DNA from: Artemia franciscana
Lineage: Eukaryota > Arthropoda > Branchiopoda > Anostraca > Artemiidae
Reading direction: 5' to 3'
Assembly (NCBI RefSeq): GCF_032884065.1
Contig: NC_088875.1
Location: 46,865,235-46,929,234 of the forward strand
DNA: 64,000 nucleotides
Shown here: positions 1-13,200 of the stretch, in pieces
How the letters are laid out: every line of letters begins with the position of its first letter
Position numbering within the stretch: the stretch's first letter is position 1
Notes under the pieces: model-generated
Told to the model about the DNA's origin: nothing
Database searches by the model: none
What the model saw: the letters and a program-made list of their open reading frames with translations, nothing else
Position numbers and translations under genes: made by a program

Positions 1-1112
1 CCCCTCCAACCCCCTATCTCCTCGGATCCGATTCGAATTGAAAATGGAGCATTTGCGACATGAGATCTTTCTATATATCAAGTTTCATTAAGATCTGATC
101 ACCCATTCGTAAGATAAAGATACCTCAATTTTCACGTTTTCCAAGATTTTCGGTTTCCTCATACAACTCCCCCCAATGTCACCGGATCTGGTCGAGATTC
201 AAAATAAGAGCTCTGAAGGACAAGATCCTACTAAATATCAAATTTAATTAATATCTGGTCTCCCGTTCGTAAGTTAAAAATACCTCATTTTTTCTGATTT
301 TTCCGAACTAACAACCCCCCACCCAAATTCCCTCAAAGAGCACAGATCCGGTCGAGTTATGTCAGTCACGTATCTTGTATTTATGCTTATTCTTCCCACC
401 AAATTTTATCCTGATCCCTCCACTCTAAGCGTTTTCCAAGATTTTCGCCCCCCAACTCCCCCCAATGACACTGGATCCGGTCGGGATTAAAAAAAAGACG
501 TTTGAGTTACGAGATCCTTCTAAATATGCAATTTTATCAAGATCCAATCACTCCTTCGTAATTTAAAAAATACCTCATTTTTACTAATTTTTCAGAATTA
601 ACTCTCCCCCAACTCCCCCAAAGAGAACGGATCCGTTCCAGTTATTTCAATCACGTATCTAGGATTTGTGCTAATTTTTTCCACCAAGTTTCATCCCGAT
701 CCCTCCACTTTAAGCGTTTTCTGATATTTTAGGTTTCCCCCTCCAACTCCCCCCAATGTCACCGGATCCGGTCGGGATTTAAAATAAGAACTCTGAGGCA
801 CAATATTCTTCTAAATATCAAATTTCATTAAGATCCGATCACCCGTTCGTAAGTTAAAGATACCTCATTTTTTCCTAATTTTTCGAATTAACCGTCCCCC
901 CACTCACCCCCAGATGGTCGAATCGGAGAAACGACTATTTCTAATTTAATCTGATCTGGTCCCTGATACGCCTGCCAAATTTCATCACCCTAGCTTATCT
1001 GGAAGTGCCTAAGCTAGCAAAACCAGGACAGACAGACCGACAGACTGACATACCAACAGAACTTGCGATCGCTGTATATCACTTGGTAAATACCAAGTGC
1101 CATAAAAAAACC
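1..1112 (+). repeat. 290-bp-unit tandem element, copy I (left end cut by window)
   Basis: About three and a half diverged units follow one another. The landmark GGTCGGGATT (or close variants) recurs near 195, 478 and 769, giving periods of 283 and 291 bp. Units alternate C-rich stretches (CCCCCAACTCCCCC) with blocks such as GATCCGATCACCCGTTCGTAAG. The copy ends in a conserved 3' block: a GACAGACAGACCGACAGA stretch, then the hairpin CACTTGGTAAATACCAAGTG, then CCATAAAA. The same ending closes the copy at 33.0-35.2 kb. No coding function is seen; short ORFs in it are shadows. Confidence 0.8.
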
Positions 1113-1589
1113 ATTACCATGACCGATATTACAGTCCTTTTTCTCTTGACGTAGAAATAGGCGACTATGTCTCTTGACATAGGCGACATGAGAAAACTCT
1201 ACTTTAGAAGTACCTAAAGATCATTAAAAGTTTGGACTGCCCTGTTGTATTTGTCTGAGTTTTTGGACACGAAACAGAAGCCTGTATAAGAGGATGTAAG
1301 TCAAAGTAAAAAACAAACATAGAAATTTGTCATTCATGGGCCCCAACTTCGATAAATTGGTTAGATGCTGAACAAGTTCAAGAGGAGCTGTTGCAAAGTC
1401 GCATTGTAACCATAAGTTCTGAATTCTTTATATGTGAAATAAGCATGTAAAATAGCTAATATACATTTGAAATAATCAGAAACGTTATTTGACAGGATCA
1501 GTAAAAATCTAGTCTTCTTTATCTCTTCTGAAATCTTTTTGGAAATCTCCCCTTTTAAGGCAAAAAGAACCAAAAATATACTCTGAGTC

Positions 1590-1938
1590 TAAAATTATGT
1601 TGTTGTCGATTTGATTGTCGGATTATCAAAATATCGAAACACGCTTTTTGCATTTGCTAATCATTGGGGCAAGGAAATCGGAGATCAAAGACAACAATCA
1701 TAATTGACAAAAATATCTAATAAAACCTCAAAAAATTGCATTAGTATTGGGGTGGGGGGGATCTCTGTCGTCTACAATTATATTGTGGCCGATTTGATTG
1801 TCGGATCATCAAATTGTTGAAGAACGCTTCTTGCATTTGCTAATCACTGGGGCAAGGAAATCGGAGATCGAAAGGCAACCACCATATTTGACAAAAAAAT
1901 CGAATGAAACCTCAAAAAAAAACGCATAAGTATTATTG
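1590..1938. repeat. two-copy tandem duplication (period about 186 bp)
   Basis: The segment from 1590 to 1752 is repeated from 1772 to 1938. Both copies contain GTCGATTTGATTGTCGGAT (or one change), GCATTTGCTAATCA, GGGGCAAGGAAATCGGAGATC and AACCTCAAAAAA. The copies are separated by a G-rich stretch (GGTGGGGGGG). The flanks 1113-1589 and 1939-2181 show nothing recognisable. Confidence 0.8.
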
Positions 1939-2181
1939 GAAGATTTCCAAGAAGAACTCTTGTCACATAGCTGTATAAGTGATGGTAAGAGTAAGCATAA
2001 GCAGCATTATTGAGAGCTGAAAGAAGGAAGGAAAAACCATATAATCGGGTTACATTTTTGGCCTACCACGACGATACCAGAATCAAAACATCTTGAGAAA
2101 CAGTTGGTGTGTGTGAAGAAAAGAAGAATAATCAAACAAATATGTATAGAATAAGGAGTCTTCGGCTTTTAGAAAGAAAGA

Positions 2182-3517
2182 TTACATAAAAAAAAACTAG
2201 TTTTTCTAACTGAAAGTAAGGAGCGACATTAAAACTTAAAACGAACAGAAATTACTCCGTATATGAAATGGGTTGTCCCCTCCGCAATCCCTCGCTCTTT
2301 ATGCTAAAGCTTTTAATTGTTTTAAAAAGCAGAATTGTGGTAAAGAGTCAAACTTTAGCGTAAAGAGCGAAGGATTGCGGAGGGGACAACCCATTTCATA
2401 TACGGAGTAATTTCTGTTCGTTTTAAGTTTTAATGTCGCTCCTTACTTTCAGTTAGAAAAACTAGTTTTTTTTATGTAATTTCTGAACATTTTTGAATTA
2501 ATGCATGTTTGATTTTGGCTCTCCACACATGGGTTGTCACATGTGATCTTTATGCTAAAGTATTTTTAGAATCCCTCATATGCGTAATAATCTCTGTTCG
2601 TTTTAAGTTTCAATGCTACTCCTTACTTTCAATTGAAAAAACTTTTCCATGTTTATTTTTTCATTGTTTTTTTTATAGCAATTTTAGAAAATCCTGCGCC
2701 CTTTTCATTGAATTTCTGTTCCCCCATGACATATTTCTCCAAGGAAAAATCCTCCCACATAGCCCCCTCCCCTCAACCCCACCCCCAAAACCAAAAAAAA
2801 TCCCGTGAAAACGACAGTACACTTCCCAATAACCATTATTATATGTAAACACTGGTCGAAGTTTGTAACTTGCATTTGTAACTCCCCCAGGGACTGTGGG
2901 GGAGTAAGTCATTCCCAAAGACATAGTTATTATGGTTTTTGACTATGCGGAACAAAATGGCAATCTCAAAATTTTTATCTGTTGACTTTGGAGAAAAAAT
3001 GAGCGTGGGAGGGGGCCTAGGTGCCCTCCAATTTTTTTGGTCACTTAAAAAGGGCACTAGAACTTTTCATTTCCATTAGAATAAGCCCTCTTGCAACATT
3101 CTAGGACCACTCGATACGATGACCCTTGGGAAAAAAAAAACAAAAACAAACAAATAAACACGCACCCGTGATTTGTCTTCTGGGAAAAAATACGAAATTC
3201 CACATTTTTATAGATAGGAGCTTGAAAATTTTTCTATAGAGTTCTCTGATACGCTGAATGCGATGGTGTGATTTTCGTTAAGATTCTGTGACTTTTAGGG
3301 GGTGTTTTCCCCTATTTTCTAAAACAAGACAAATTTTCTCAGGCTCGTAACTTTTGATGACAAAGACCAAATTTGATGAAACCTATATATTTAAAATCAG
3401 CATGAAAATCCAATTCTTTTGATGTATATTTTAGCATCAAAATTCCGTTATTTAGAGTTTCGTTTACTATTGAGCCGGGTCGCTCCTTACTACAGTTCGT
3501 TACCACGAACTGTTTGA
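2182..3517 (+). mobile_element. foldback element copy B1 (palindrome plus body, internally deleted)
   Basis: A palindrome occupies 2182-2479: the left arm contains GAAAGTAAGGAGCGACATTA and the right arm its complement, with a short loop near 2315-2345. The body follows: the second-hairpin region is mostly deleted, then a C-rich block, GGGAGGGGGCCTAGGTGCCC near 3010, and a terminal block reading GAGCCGGGTCGCTCCTTACT followed by the small palindrome CAGTTCGTTACCACGAACTG. The motif TAAGGAGCGAC occurs at the palindrome base and, inverted, near the far end. No transposase is encoded, so it looks non-autonomous. Confidence 0.85.
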
Positions 3518-3901
3518 AAATAAACCATAGGTCGACAGAAGTGTGTTATAGAAGTATCTTCTTGCATTATAACATGGGTTCTACTTCCGTGTTTTCTTTA
3601 TGGAATAGCTATTGTATATTGGTTTGTTTTTTTTAATCCTTTTTTTATTTTAGATTGCTTCCTCCTTCTTTTTAAGTTCTTATGTTCTTAACATATTATA
3701 TTATATAACATTATTTTATGTTCTTGTTTTTTTGTAAATTCTCTATTTCTCACCACCAGTAAAGCATTGCTGTACAAAAGCGGAGTTTTCACTTCATTTT
3801 TCTTCTTTTTCCTTCTAACTGATCAAAGACTTGTTCTTTTTCAATTTATTCTTTTTTTGAAAAGAAGAAAAAACCCACAATCCACAATGCATAGGGCTTA
3901 C
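3518..3901. other. no recognised feature (VPS13 intron or 3' flank)
   Basis: AT-rich sequence immediately downstream, on the minus strand, of the last readable VPS13 exon. I see no further exon of the gene and no strong repeat. Confidence 0.6.
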
Positions 3902-4204
3902 CATCAGGGGTTCAGACATGAATGAGATGACTCCTGTTGAAAACTCTGAAACAAGCTTTAACGGGTTTCCTAGGATGTCTAGACCCAAGGCAACTTTATA
4001 GACCTGTTGGAGACCCTCAATCGTATAATGGCTTTGCAGGGCGTTCATAATCTGTTGCGATGATTCGGCCGTATTTTCAATTTCAAAGCTGCTGAATGAA
4101 AAGTTTGCTTCACTAAAAGAAGCTACGTTGACCGTTCTTAGGAAGAAGGCAATGAATTCTGGAATTTCACCCTGAACATTACTCAAAGAGAAACTGATTT
4201 GAAC
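3902..4204 (-). CDS. VPS13: VPS13-like exon: ATG2-C-proximal segment
   Basis: 303 bp, 101 codons, phase 0 at its start. The acceptor is TTTATAG and the donor is ATG|GTAAGC. It encodes VQISFSLS, then a helical stretch, then YKVALGLDILGNPLKLVSEF and STGVISFMSEPLM. The LGLD(I/V)LGNP signature is one of the most conserved strings of VPS13A/C. In relatives the next residues are an aromatic-Glu-Pro segment; here the donor interrupts just after SEPLM. No continuation is visible between 1 and 3901, so the next exon is outside the window. Confidence 0.92.
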
Positions 4205-7200
4205 CTATAAACAGAAAACAGATTTATGAAAACATATAAAAGACCCAACCGAACAAAAGACAATTTTTTAAACATGTAGACAATTCATAAAGGTAAAGAG
4301 ATGCTTCGAACTCAGGATAGGTTTCTGATATCAGAACAGCGGACCGTAGCGTTAGTAGTTCATGCTATTTTGAAGATGGCGATAAAGAATATCATGACAT
4401 TCTGAAGCAATGAAAATAAGACTCTTGATAGATACGCTATTTCCAATGTTACTATTTCAATAACGATTACTTTTATCATTTATTGTCTTTTTTAACGTGC
4501 GATACATTGATGCCAGAAAACTCTCTGCCTTCTTCAATATCTATTCAGACTCATATAGAAATACAAAAGAAGCGTTAAAAACATTACATACCCAGAGAAA
4601 TAAGGTCGCCAATATTCCCTTATTTACCACTATTTTCACCTTTATAACAAATTACACCTCTGTTTGATTTGATAACGTTTTGAAAAATAAGTATCATCCC
4701 CTTCGAAGTAAAATAGTACAATTTCCTGAAGTGTGGTTGCCAGATTTCAACGAAATCTGCATCTAAACCAATTTTAGCCACAATTCGAAGTAATCATACT
4801 CACGTCTGGAATTATGTAACGCCCAGAATGGGTTACTTACACTATTAACGTGAATTAAGTCAAGAAACTTAACTTCCAAGAAACTGGTGCAAAACGTTGT
4901 TTTATCGGGGCTTTAATTTTATATCCTTGATGAAATTTTCTCAGCCAATCACCCTGTTATTTGATTTCTACCATTCCTGAAGAGAAAACCTGATTCATCT
5001 TTTTTATGATATTTCCCAACATAGTTAAATAAAGTTCTCCCAGATTGGTTCTTCAGTATGGAATATAAGGCTAGTAAAAAAAAAAGAGGTAAATTCACTC
5101 TAATTTCAAGCCAGTAAAAAGACCAAAACTTTTAAGTCACAAGATTTTTTTAATAGTAGTTTCTCTGTTTTTCCGTGCTAACAACTCATAACAGCAAAAA
5201 GCTAGCTGAGACCAAACACCAGTTTTTTTGGCCTAATTTGAATTAGTTTTCAGCCAGTTTCATTTGAGCCAGTTAATTTGCCAGTTTATTTTGAGCTAGT
5301 TTTGGCTTAAATTGTATCATTTAAAATTCAACATTCCCTTAGGGAGAAGGAATGTGTAAAAGGCAGGTTTGAACAAGGCCTGGAAACATATTTATCAACA
5401 TTTCTGCTTGTCATTAAGTTGGGAAGACTACAAGTTAAGTAAGACAAACGAATACTATTACGTGAATGGAATATAATAGCCTTCAGTTTGGGAAGCATAC
5501 GGTTAACTAAATTCCTAGGAAACATCTGAATTTCAAATACCAGGTGAGCCATGGAACACCTGCCCTGATGCATGCACAAGTAAGTAAGTAGATCAGAAAA
5601 AAAATAGTCTCGACACATTTTTGTAGCATTTGTGATGATGTTCCTAATAAAAAAAAACTAATAAATTATCTATTTAATTTAAGTTATTAATAATTAATAA
5701 ATAAATTATAATCTTAATATCCGTTGTATATAAAATATTCCGTTGGATAAGTTATCTTTATACACTGCTGCCTGTACATTGAGTAGATCCTCAATTCTCC
5801 AGTTGGATATGTAGCTGGAGAATTGTATTCTCCAAAAAGTATTGGGAAGTATAGGGTTAACCAAATTCCTAGGAAACATCTGAATTTAAAATACCCGGTT
5901 AGCCATGGAACATCTGCCCTGATGCATGCACATGTAAGTAAGTAGATCAGAAATAAAAAAAAATAGTCTTGACACATTTTTGTAACATTTGTGATGATAT
6001 TCCCCAAACAAAATTTAATAAATTATCTACTTAATTTAAATTATCAATAATTAATAAATAAATTATTATCTTATTATCGGTTGTTTATATAAAATTCCAT
6101 TGAATAAATTATCTTTATACACTGTTGCCTGTATATTGAGAAGATCCTCAATTCTCCAGCTGGATATGTAGCATGGGCTGGGATGGCAGCACGCCAAAAC
6201 TTTTTGGGGGTAATTTATTTTCCTTTTTGTTAAATTGTTGAATTTTAATTTCACTTTTCAAGATAAGCATTTCTGCGTTTTAAAAAAAAGTAAGATAATC
6301 GAATATCTGGTCATCTGAACTCCCATTCTATTGAATCTTAATCTTGGCCAACAGAAATTCACTGCTTGATGTCAATTTTAGACTTTGAAATTGAATTTTT
6401 AGACAATTTGAAGTTCGATTTTTTAAGATTTTCTCAGGGAATCTAGAGAAAATTTTTATTTGAAAATAATTGTGAGCATACTTCTCTACGGACAAACATT
6501 CTTCAATACATCAAAGAAAATAATGTAGTTTGGTCGATAAAACTTCCAGACATTTTTAAAAGTTGAAATTTAGCTGATTCCTGAAAGTTTTATTCGCCTG
6601 GTTCTGCTGCTTTGTTCAGAATATCAAAGAAAGCTTGTCTGGAAAAGGATGTTTACTCCAAGTGCAAATGACGAGCCACTGCTAGTACTAACAACACACT
6701 GAAGAGCCAAGCCGCCAGAGTCCAATGCAGCTGCGCATGCTCCTGTTGAGCGTTGTCAATTGAAACCAAGTAAAGCTAGGTTCTTGACACATTTATTTTG
6801 GCTGCTGGCAAAATCTAGTTTAAAGAGCTCCATATTTATGCTAAGATAACGTGTACTATTGATATTCTTTTTTTTAGACGGGGATTCAAAGACATTCCTT
6901 TTTAAATAAGATTATGAGAAATTGAGAGATTTTTCGCCTTTAATCAGAAATACCTGAAAAATTAATATAATAACTCTACCTGAAAAATTTACAAATTGCA
7001 TTCTCCTGTCAGAACTTACCTTACCAAAATAACTGTGATTATTACCATCCTACTGCCCAACACCTGCATTATTTTTGCGCCAAAAAAACTGCCGCAAAGG
7101 AAATTGCTTCTATCTTTAAATAACAATTTAATAAATAAAAAAAACTAAGTTTTTAACTGATAGCAAGGAGCGATATTAAAACTTAAAACGAACAGAAATT

Positions 7201-10200
7201 ACTCCATATATAAAAGAGACTGTTCCCTCCTCAATGCCCAGCTCTTTACGCTAAAGTTTGACTCTTTCTCTCAACTCTACTTTTTAAAACAGTAAAAAAC
7301 TTTGGCGTAAAGAGCGGGGCGTTGAGGATGGAACAGCCCCTTTTATATACGGAGTAATTTCTGTTCGTTTTAAGTTTTAATATCGCTCCTTATTATCAGT
7401 TAAAAAAACTTGTTTTTTTTTAAAATTTAATTTCTGAACGTTTTAAAATTAAGGCAAGTTTTGATTTTGGCTCTCCGCATATTAATAATTAAAACGAAAT
7501 TTGCAAATTAATTTATTTTTATGGCTATATGGCTTTCTCATTGTTTCGATTGGACGTTTTTGAGAAAAAAAAGCGGGGTAATAGGCATAGTTACCCTCCA
7601 ATTTTTTGGTTATTTAAAAAAGCAACTAGAACTTTTAATTTTTTACGAACGTTTTATTAGTAAAAATATACGTAACATACGAATTATCTTACGTAACGAA
7701 CTTCTATATTCGTATGTTTTTATTACATATATGAGGGGGTTCAATACGTCGTCAATACCTCATTCTTTAAACTAAAGCTTAAATTTTGCCCCAATTCATT
7801 AAGAATGACTCCTGAATCACAAAGGCCGCAGAATAAATATTTGAAATTAATAAAGCTACTTTAGCGTAAAAGCGAGGTATTAGGAGGAGGTGAACCCCGT
7901 ATATACGTAATAATTTCTGTTCCATTTAAGCTTTAATGCTGCTCTTACTTTCAGTTGAAAAAACTTTTTCATTTTTTTTCATTGTTCTTTTAAATAAAAT
8001 GCTAAACAATCCTGCGCCCCCTTCATGAAAATTTTCTTCCCCCATGACAAATTCCTCCATGGAAAGATCCCCCCGTATAACCCCCTCCCCTCACCCCCTC
8101 CCCCTAACCAAAAAATCCCCCTGAAAGCGTCTGTACACTTCCCAATAACCATTACTATGTGTAAAAACTGGTCAAAGTTTGTAACCTGCAGCCCCTCCCA
8201 CGGGGACTGCTATTACATAGTTAATAGGTTTTTTGACTATGCTGAATAAAATGGCTATCTCAGAATTTTGATCCCGTGACTTTGGGGGAAAATTAGCGTA
8301 GGAGGGGGCCTAAGTGTCCTCTAATTTCTTTGATCACTTAAAAAGGGCACTACAACTTTTAATTTCCTTTAGAATGAGCCCTCAGACGACATTCTGGGGC
8401 CAATGGGTCGATACGATCACCCCTGGAAAAAAAACATAAAAAAAACAGACAAATAAACACGCATCCTTGATCTGTCTTGTGGCAAAAAATGCAAAATTCC
8501 ACATTTTTGTAGATAGATACTTGAAACTTCTACTGTAGGGTTCTCTGATATGCTGAATTCGATGGTGTGATCTTTGTTAAGATTCTATGACTTTTAAGGG
8601 GTTCCCCCCTATTTTCTAAAATAAGGCAAATTTTCTCAGGCTCATGGCTTTTGATGGGTAAATCTAACCTAACTTAAAGTTAACGAAACTTGTATATTTA
8701 AAATCAGCATCAAAATGCGATTCTTTTGATGTAGCTATTGTCATAAAAATTTCGTTTTTTAGAGTTTCGGTTACTATTGAGACGGGTCGCTCCTTACTAA
8801 AGTTCGTTACCATGAACTGTTTGATTATCGTCGACGAAAACGAATTTGAGATCTTGATCAAGGTCTTCAAAGTGAACCATGAAAAATTGGTTAAAAAAAG
8901 AGCGAAAATTTTTGGCGAAAAATAGTCCTACAGCATAATAAAATAATGTAGCCAATTGACGTCAATGAGGCACTACGACCGAATTATTCATTGACTAGTT
9001 TGTCTCTCGTTTCGACTAAATCAGGCAGACCCGTTGGTATTTTTAGTGAGACCCTAAATTCGGAAAAAAGGGGGCCAAAACTTAACAAAAAATAGATGGA
9101 TTTAATGAGCAAATATTTTATTTTCAGTAAGAATTACTTAACTGCTGTATTAACATATTACATTAGTCAATGATATGTACGTACCATAACACTTCGTAAT
9201 GGGTAGTGGGGGGACATCACTTTAAATGACATTGCAGTAAAAATTTTCGGGATTATCCTCCTTAACCGCTTCAAGGGACAAGAGAGAAAAGAACTCGTGA
9301 AAATCAAGCCGGCTTCCGTCCTGATAGAGGCTAACTGACAATATTTGTTGCACTCCGCCTCATTATCCAGCAGTTTGAAAGGTATAATTTGCCCCTGATG
9401 CTGATATTTCTCGTCGCCTTTGATTCGATCACTCACCAAACAATTTGGAAAATTCTTAAAAATGATGGAATACCTCTGAAATTTATCGAACTACTTAAAG
9501 CACTACTAGGGTTCTGTGAGCCGAGTTCGAGTTTACACAGAAGAGACTGAAGAATTGCCGGTTGAGCTTGGAGTAAAACAAGGCTGCGTCCTGTCTCCGA
9601 CTCTGTTTACCTACTGTATTGATTGGGGGCTTGAAAATGCGTGATCTTCTCATCCAGAGGTTCAGATTGGACAAAACCTCTCTCTTGGAGACCTTGAATA
9701 CGCTGATGATGTCGGAATCCTCTCAGACCTAGAGAAAGCTCAAACTATGCTCGATGAGGTAGTTACTTGGGCAGATCGCATTGGCTTGATAGTCAGTACA
9801 GGGAAGACAACATTTATTGCAATAAATCACACTGATCCTGTTTCATTAACTGTAAATCTAGTAGAGTTGGATAAGGTTAACAGCTTCACATACCTTGGCT
9901 CCCAGCTTTGTACTGATGGATCTTCTGACGTCGATATTCAACAGCGTTTGCAGAAAGCACAGACGGTCTTTGCTTCCCATAGAAAGCCGCTGTGGAAGAA
10001 CTGGCGCAAAATAAGTGTAAGAACTGAAGTTCGAGTCTACCTGGCTTTGATTCGAACAATCCTTCTTTACGGATGCGAGAGTAAACCATGGATATTTTCA
10101 TGTTTATTTGCTCATTTAAGCTACCACGTGAAAATGAACTTAAGCTGTTTGAGCATAACTGTCTGCGTAGCTTTCTCAGGTTAAATCTGAATGATCGCAT

Positions 10201-13200
10201 ATCAAACGTGAATATTCAACGAATCTGCGGTATCAAGAGATGCGTTGCCATCACGATCAAGGAGCGTCGACTGAAATGGTTGGGTCATGTCTTACAAAGG
10301 TCACCAGAGTACTTGCCTCACCGAATCCTTCTAGCTGAGCCACTGAACTCATGGAAGAGACACCAAGGAGGACAGTGGAAAAGCTGGTGGAACCTGGTTA
10401 AATTAGACTTTGAACCTATTAGGGGGTTCAGAAAGTTTGGTAACAGATGGACAGCTCAATGGTTCCCATTTGCAAAGCAGCTGACAGTAGACCGCACTAC
10501 ATGGTTCAATCAGGTCTCGAAGATCCTTGATATCGGGCAAGATGGAAATACCTGATTCCCACCACAAGTAAAAGTACCAGGAAGTACTTTTGTCCATATC
10601 TACCGTTTCAAAGAACATCAAATATCGGTTTGACACGTTAACCATTTGTAAAATATGGAAATTCGCTATCCAATTTTGCCCTAGTTTTCCCAGTGTAGTC
10701 TCATCGACATCTAGGGTTTAATAATAAGGTCTTAGTCCAATAGCTGCTCAAACCCTTATGCCAGGTATTGGGTTGTCTTTCAAAGAAGCAAAACCTCCTA
10801 ATGTACCTCTAAACGGGAAATGTACCTAACTAATGTACCTAATGTACCTCAAAACCTCTAAATGTACATTTTCAGAGTGGAGCATCTAAGATGATTTTAA
10901 AAAATAAACCATTTCTGACAACAAACTCTTCAAATAAACTAAAATCCTAATAGCTATTCCTAGCTTGAGGCTTTAGTATAACCAATGTAATTACAATAGG
11001 TACTGAACACTTTAAGTTGTACTGAATGCATAAGTGAACCTTTTGTATTAATCTTGTAGGCATTTATTTAATGTCACGAGAAGAATTTTGCCACATTACT
11101 GGAGAAATTGCGAAGGGGGAAATGACAGAAGGGGGAAGAATTAACCAAAAAAGCCAGCTCATGGGCTCTGTGGCTATTTCCTCAGGTTATTATTATAATT
11201 GTAATACAAATTATTTCTAGACAGAAAGGCAGTGTGATCAAAGAAATTCTTTTATGATTATTATAGAATGTCCTTCAGTATTCTTAGCATATTAGAAAAA
11301 ACTACTTTTGGTCCATTTTCGCTATTTTTAGACAAATCAAACATAGCCTTAACATACTGGCCACTTTTAAAATATACACTTGGCATTTTTAATTTTGGAA
11401 TTTCTGCACAATTGATCAGATTACGCTTCACATTTATGGTTCTTCCACACTACGTCATATTACCTCTGACACTAGCATAATTTAAGACTTTACATTACGT
11501 TACATAGTTTTTGGCTTCACACAGACTTTTTATAACATGACATAACGTAACGTTAGGTTATGTAATTCGATGATTATTGTTTCATAGTGATATTCAGAAT
11601 GTTTTTTTCTCATAGTTTCTATCGCTTCAAAGTGTCATGTCTAATGTTCATTTGTTAGTAATAAATAAATAAAATAGATCGAACAGAGCAAATTTTGTCG
11701 TTAATACAGGCAGTGCAGAGTAGACATGAGCTCTACTTATAACTTTACCCTATGTAAGCTTAGGCTACTGTATGTAAAAATCAATATAGTAGCAACAAAA
11801 TAGAATTTATAGATCAGAAATTAATAAATTTTGAAAATAAATTAGTAACTTTTTACTAGAAAACCTTTCATAATAATTAGAAGATACTAATTCCCGTCTC
11901 AATTCCATATTTTTAGCATAGTTTCCTTTAGCATAGCGTGATGATTTTAGACGATGATTATGATGGTTTAATGAATTTTCACGTTAACTTAGTAGGAAAA
12001 GACTTGATTATCTGTAAAATGTTATACTTAACGTACAATAACTTAACCAAATAGGATAGAATATTAAGTATTTAATGTAAAAACCATTTTGATCTTAGAT
12101 TTGACCCTCCTCCCCCCTCTCGAAATCTTTGTCCGACCCCTAAAAAAGCCAAAAAATGGGTATAAACAAATTTCTGATGTCGAAAGTAAAACAGTTCAAA
12201 ATAGGATGAAACCTTTTTATTGACAGTGAATAGATATAAATTTATTTAACTGGATATTTTGAACACATATACAGTGTTCATCATCAGCAGTTAATGTCAT
12301 CAATATTTGTTATAACACAAATTGGATCAAAGTCAAAGTTAGCGATCCACCTGCCAAGTGTTTGGATGGAGCTTTCACTGAGGGGTCTATAAACTATTTT
12401 AACCGTTTTTGGTTTCGGTATATTATTTCTGCTCTTTGGTTTCCACCAGAGATTGTTGTGGTCTGACTTAGCGAGTGGTCCGAGGGAAACTGGTGGTTCA
12501 TAAAATACCTCAAGATTCGTTAGTATGAGGTCTAGTATACTTCCACTTTCATGAGTGGGAACATCGACCACTTGTTTTAGATCCAACACACGTGAAATCC
12601 ACTTTTTGTCGGTTAAGTCCAGGTCTCTAGCTATGATGAAAGCTGGATTACTGAATTGTTTCCGAAAGTTGTCAACTTGATGCTGCAGAAACGTCACTAA
12701 TTCACGTCTGTTGCAAGCACCTTCGGGATAGTATACTGCAGCTAGAATGATACACGAGTAAGTTCTTGGTAACCCTCTCAGTCTGCACCATAGCCAGATT
12801 GTTTCATGACAGGAATCTGAAGGGTTATTAAGTTGTCTGCATGGCAAGTCTTCACGGCAATAGATGCCTACTCCACCTCCACGTCGTGTGTCTGTTCTGT
12901 CACACCTGGTATTGAAGAAGTTCCGATAGCCTCTTATAGCGCCTGTTTCAGTAATATCCCAACATTCGGTAATTATTGCTAATGGTGTCGAGTTGATGCG
13001 TAAGACAAGTTCTAACTCGTCCACTTTATTCGTCAGTGACCTGGAATTGCACAGAATTAGGCTTGGGAAATTTATTTTGGCACTTAGAGTGACAGGTTTT
13101 AGCACAGGAGGGGGGTTATCTGAGCTGTTCGAAGCTTCGTCGCGGTAGTAGGGCTTCAATGTTGGTACTGTTGGTATAGGTTCTAAGGAATTTATAGTAA

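Noticed and set aside
2839..3057. Proline-rich ORF beginning MPFLSDQKNW, with a close twin at 17700-17897
   Set aside because: Both lie at the same place in copies of the foldback element, have no frame conservation in other copies, and use no plausible start context. Repeat artefact.
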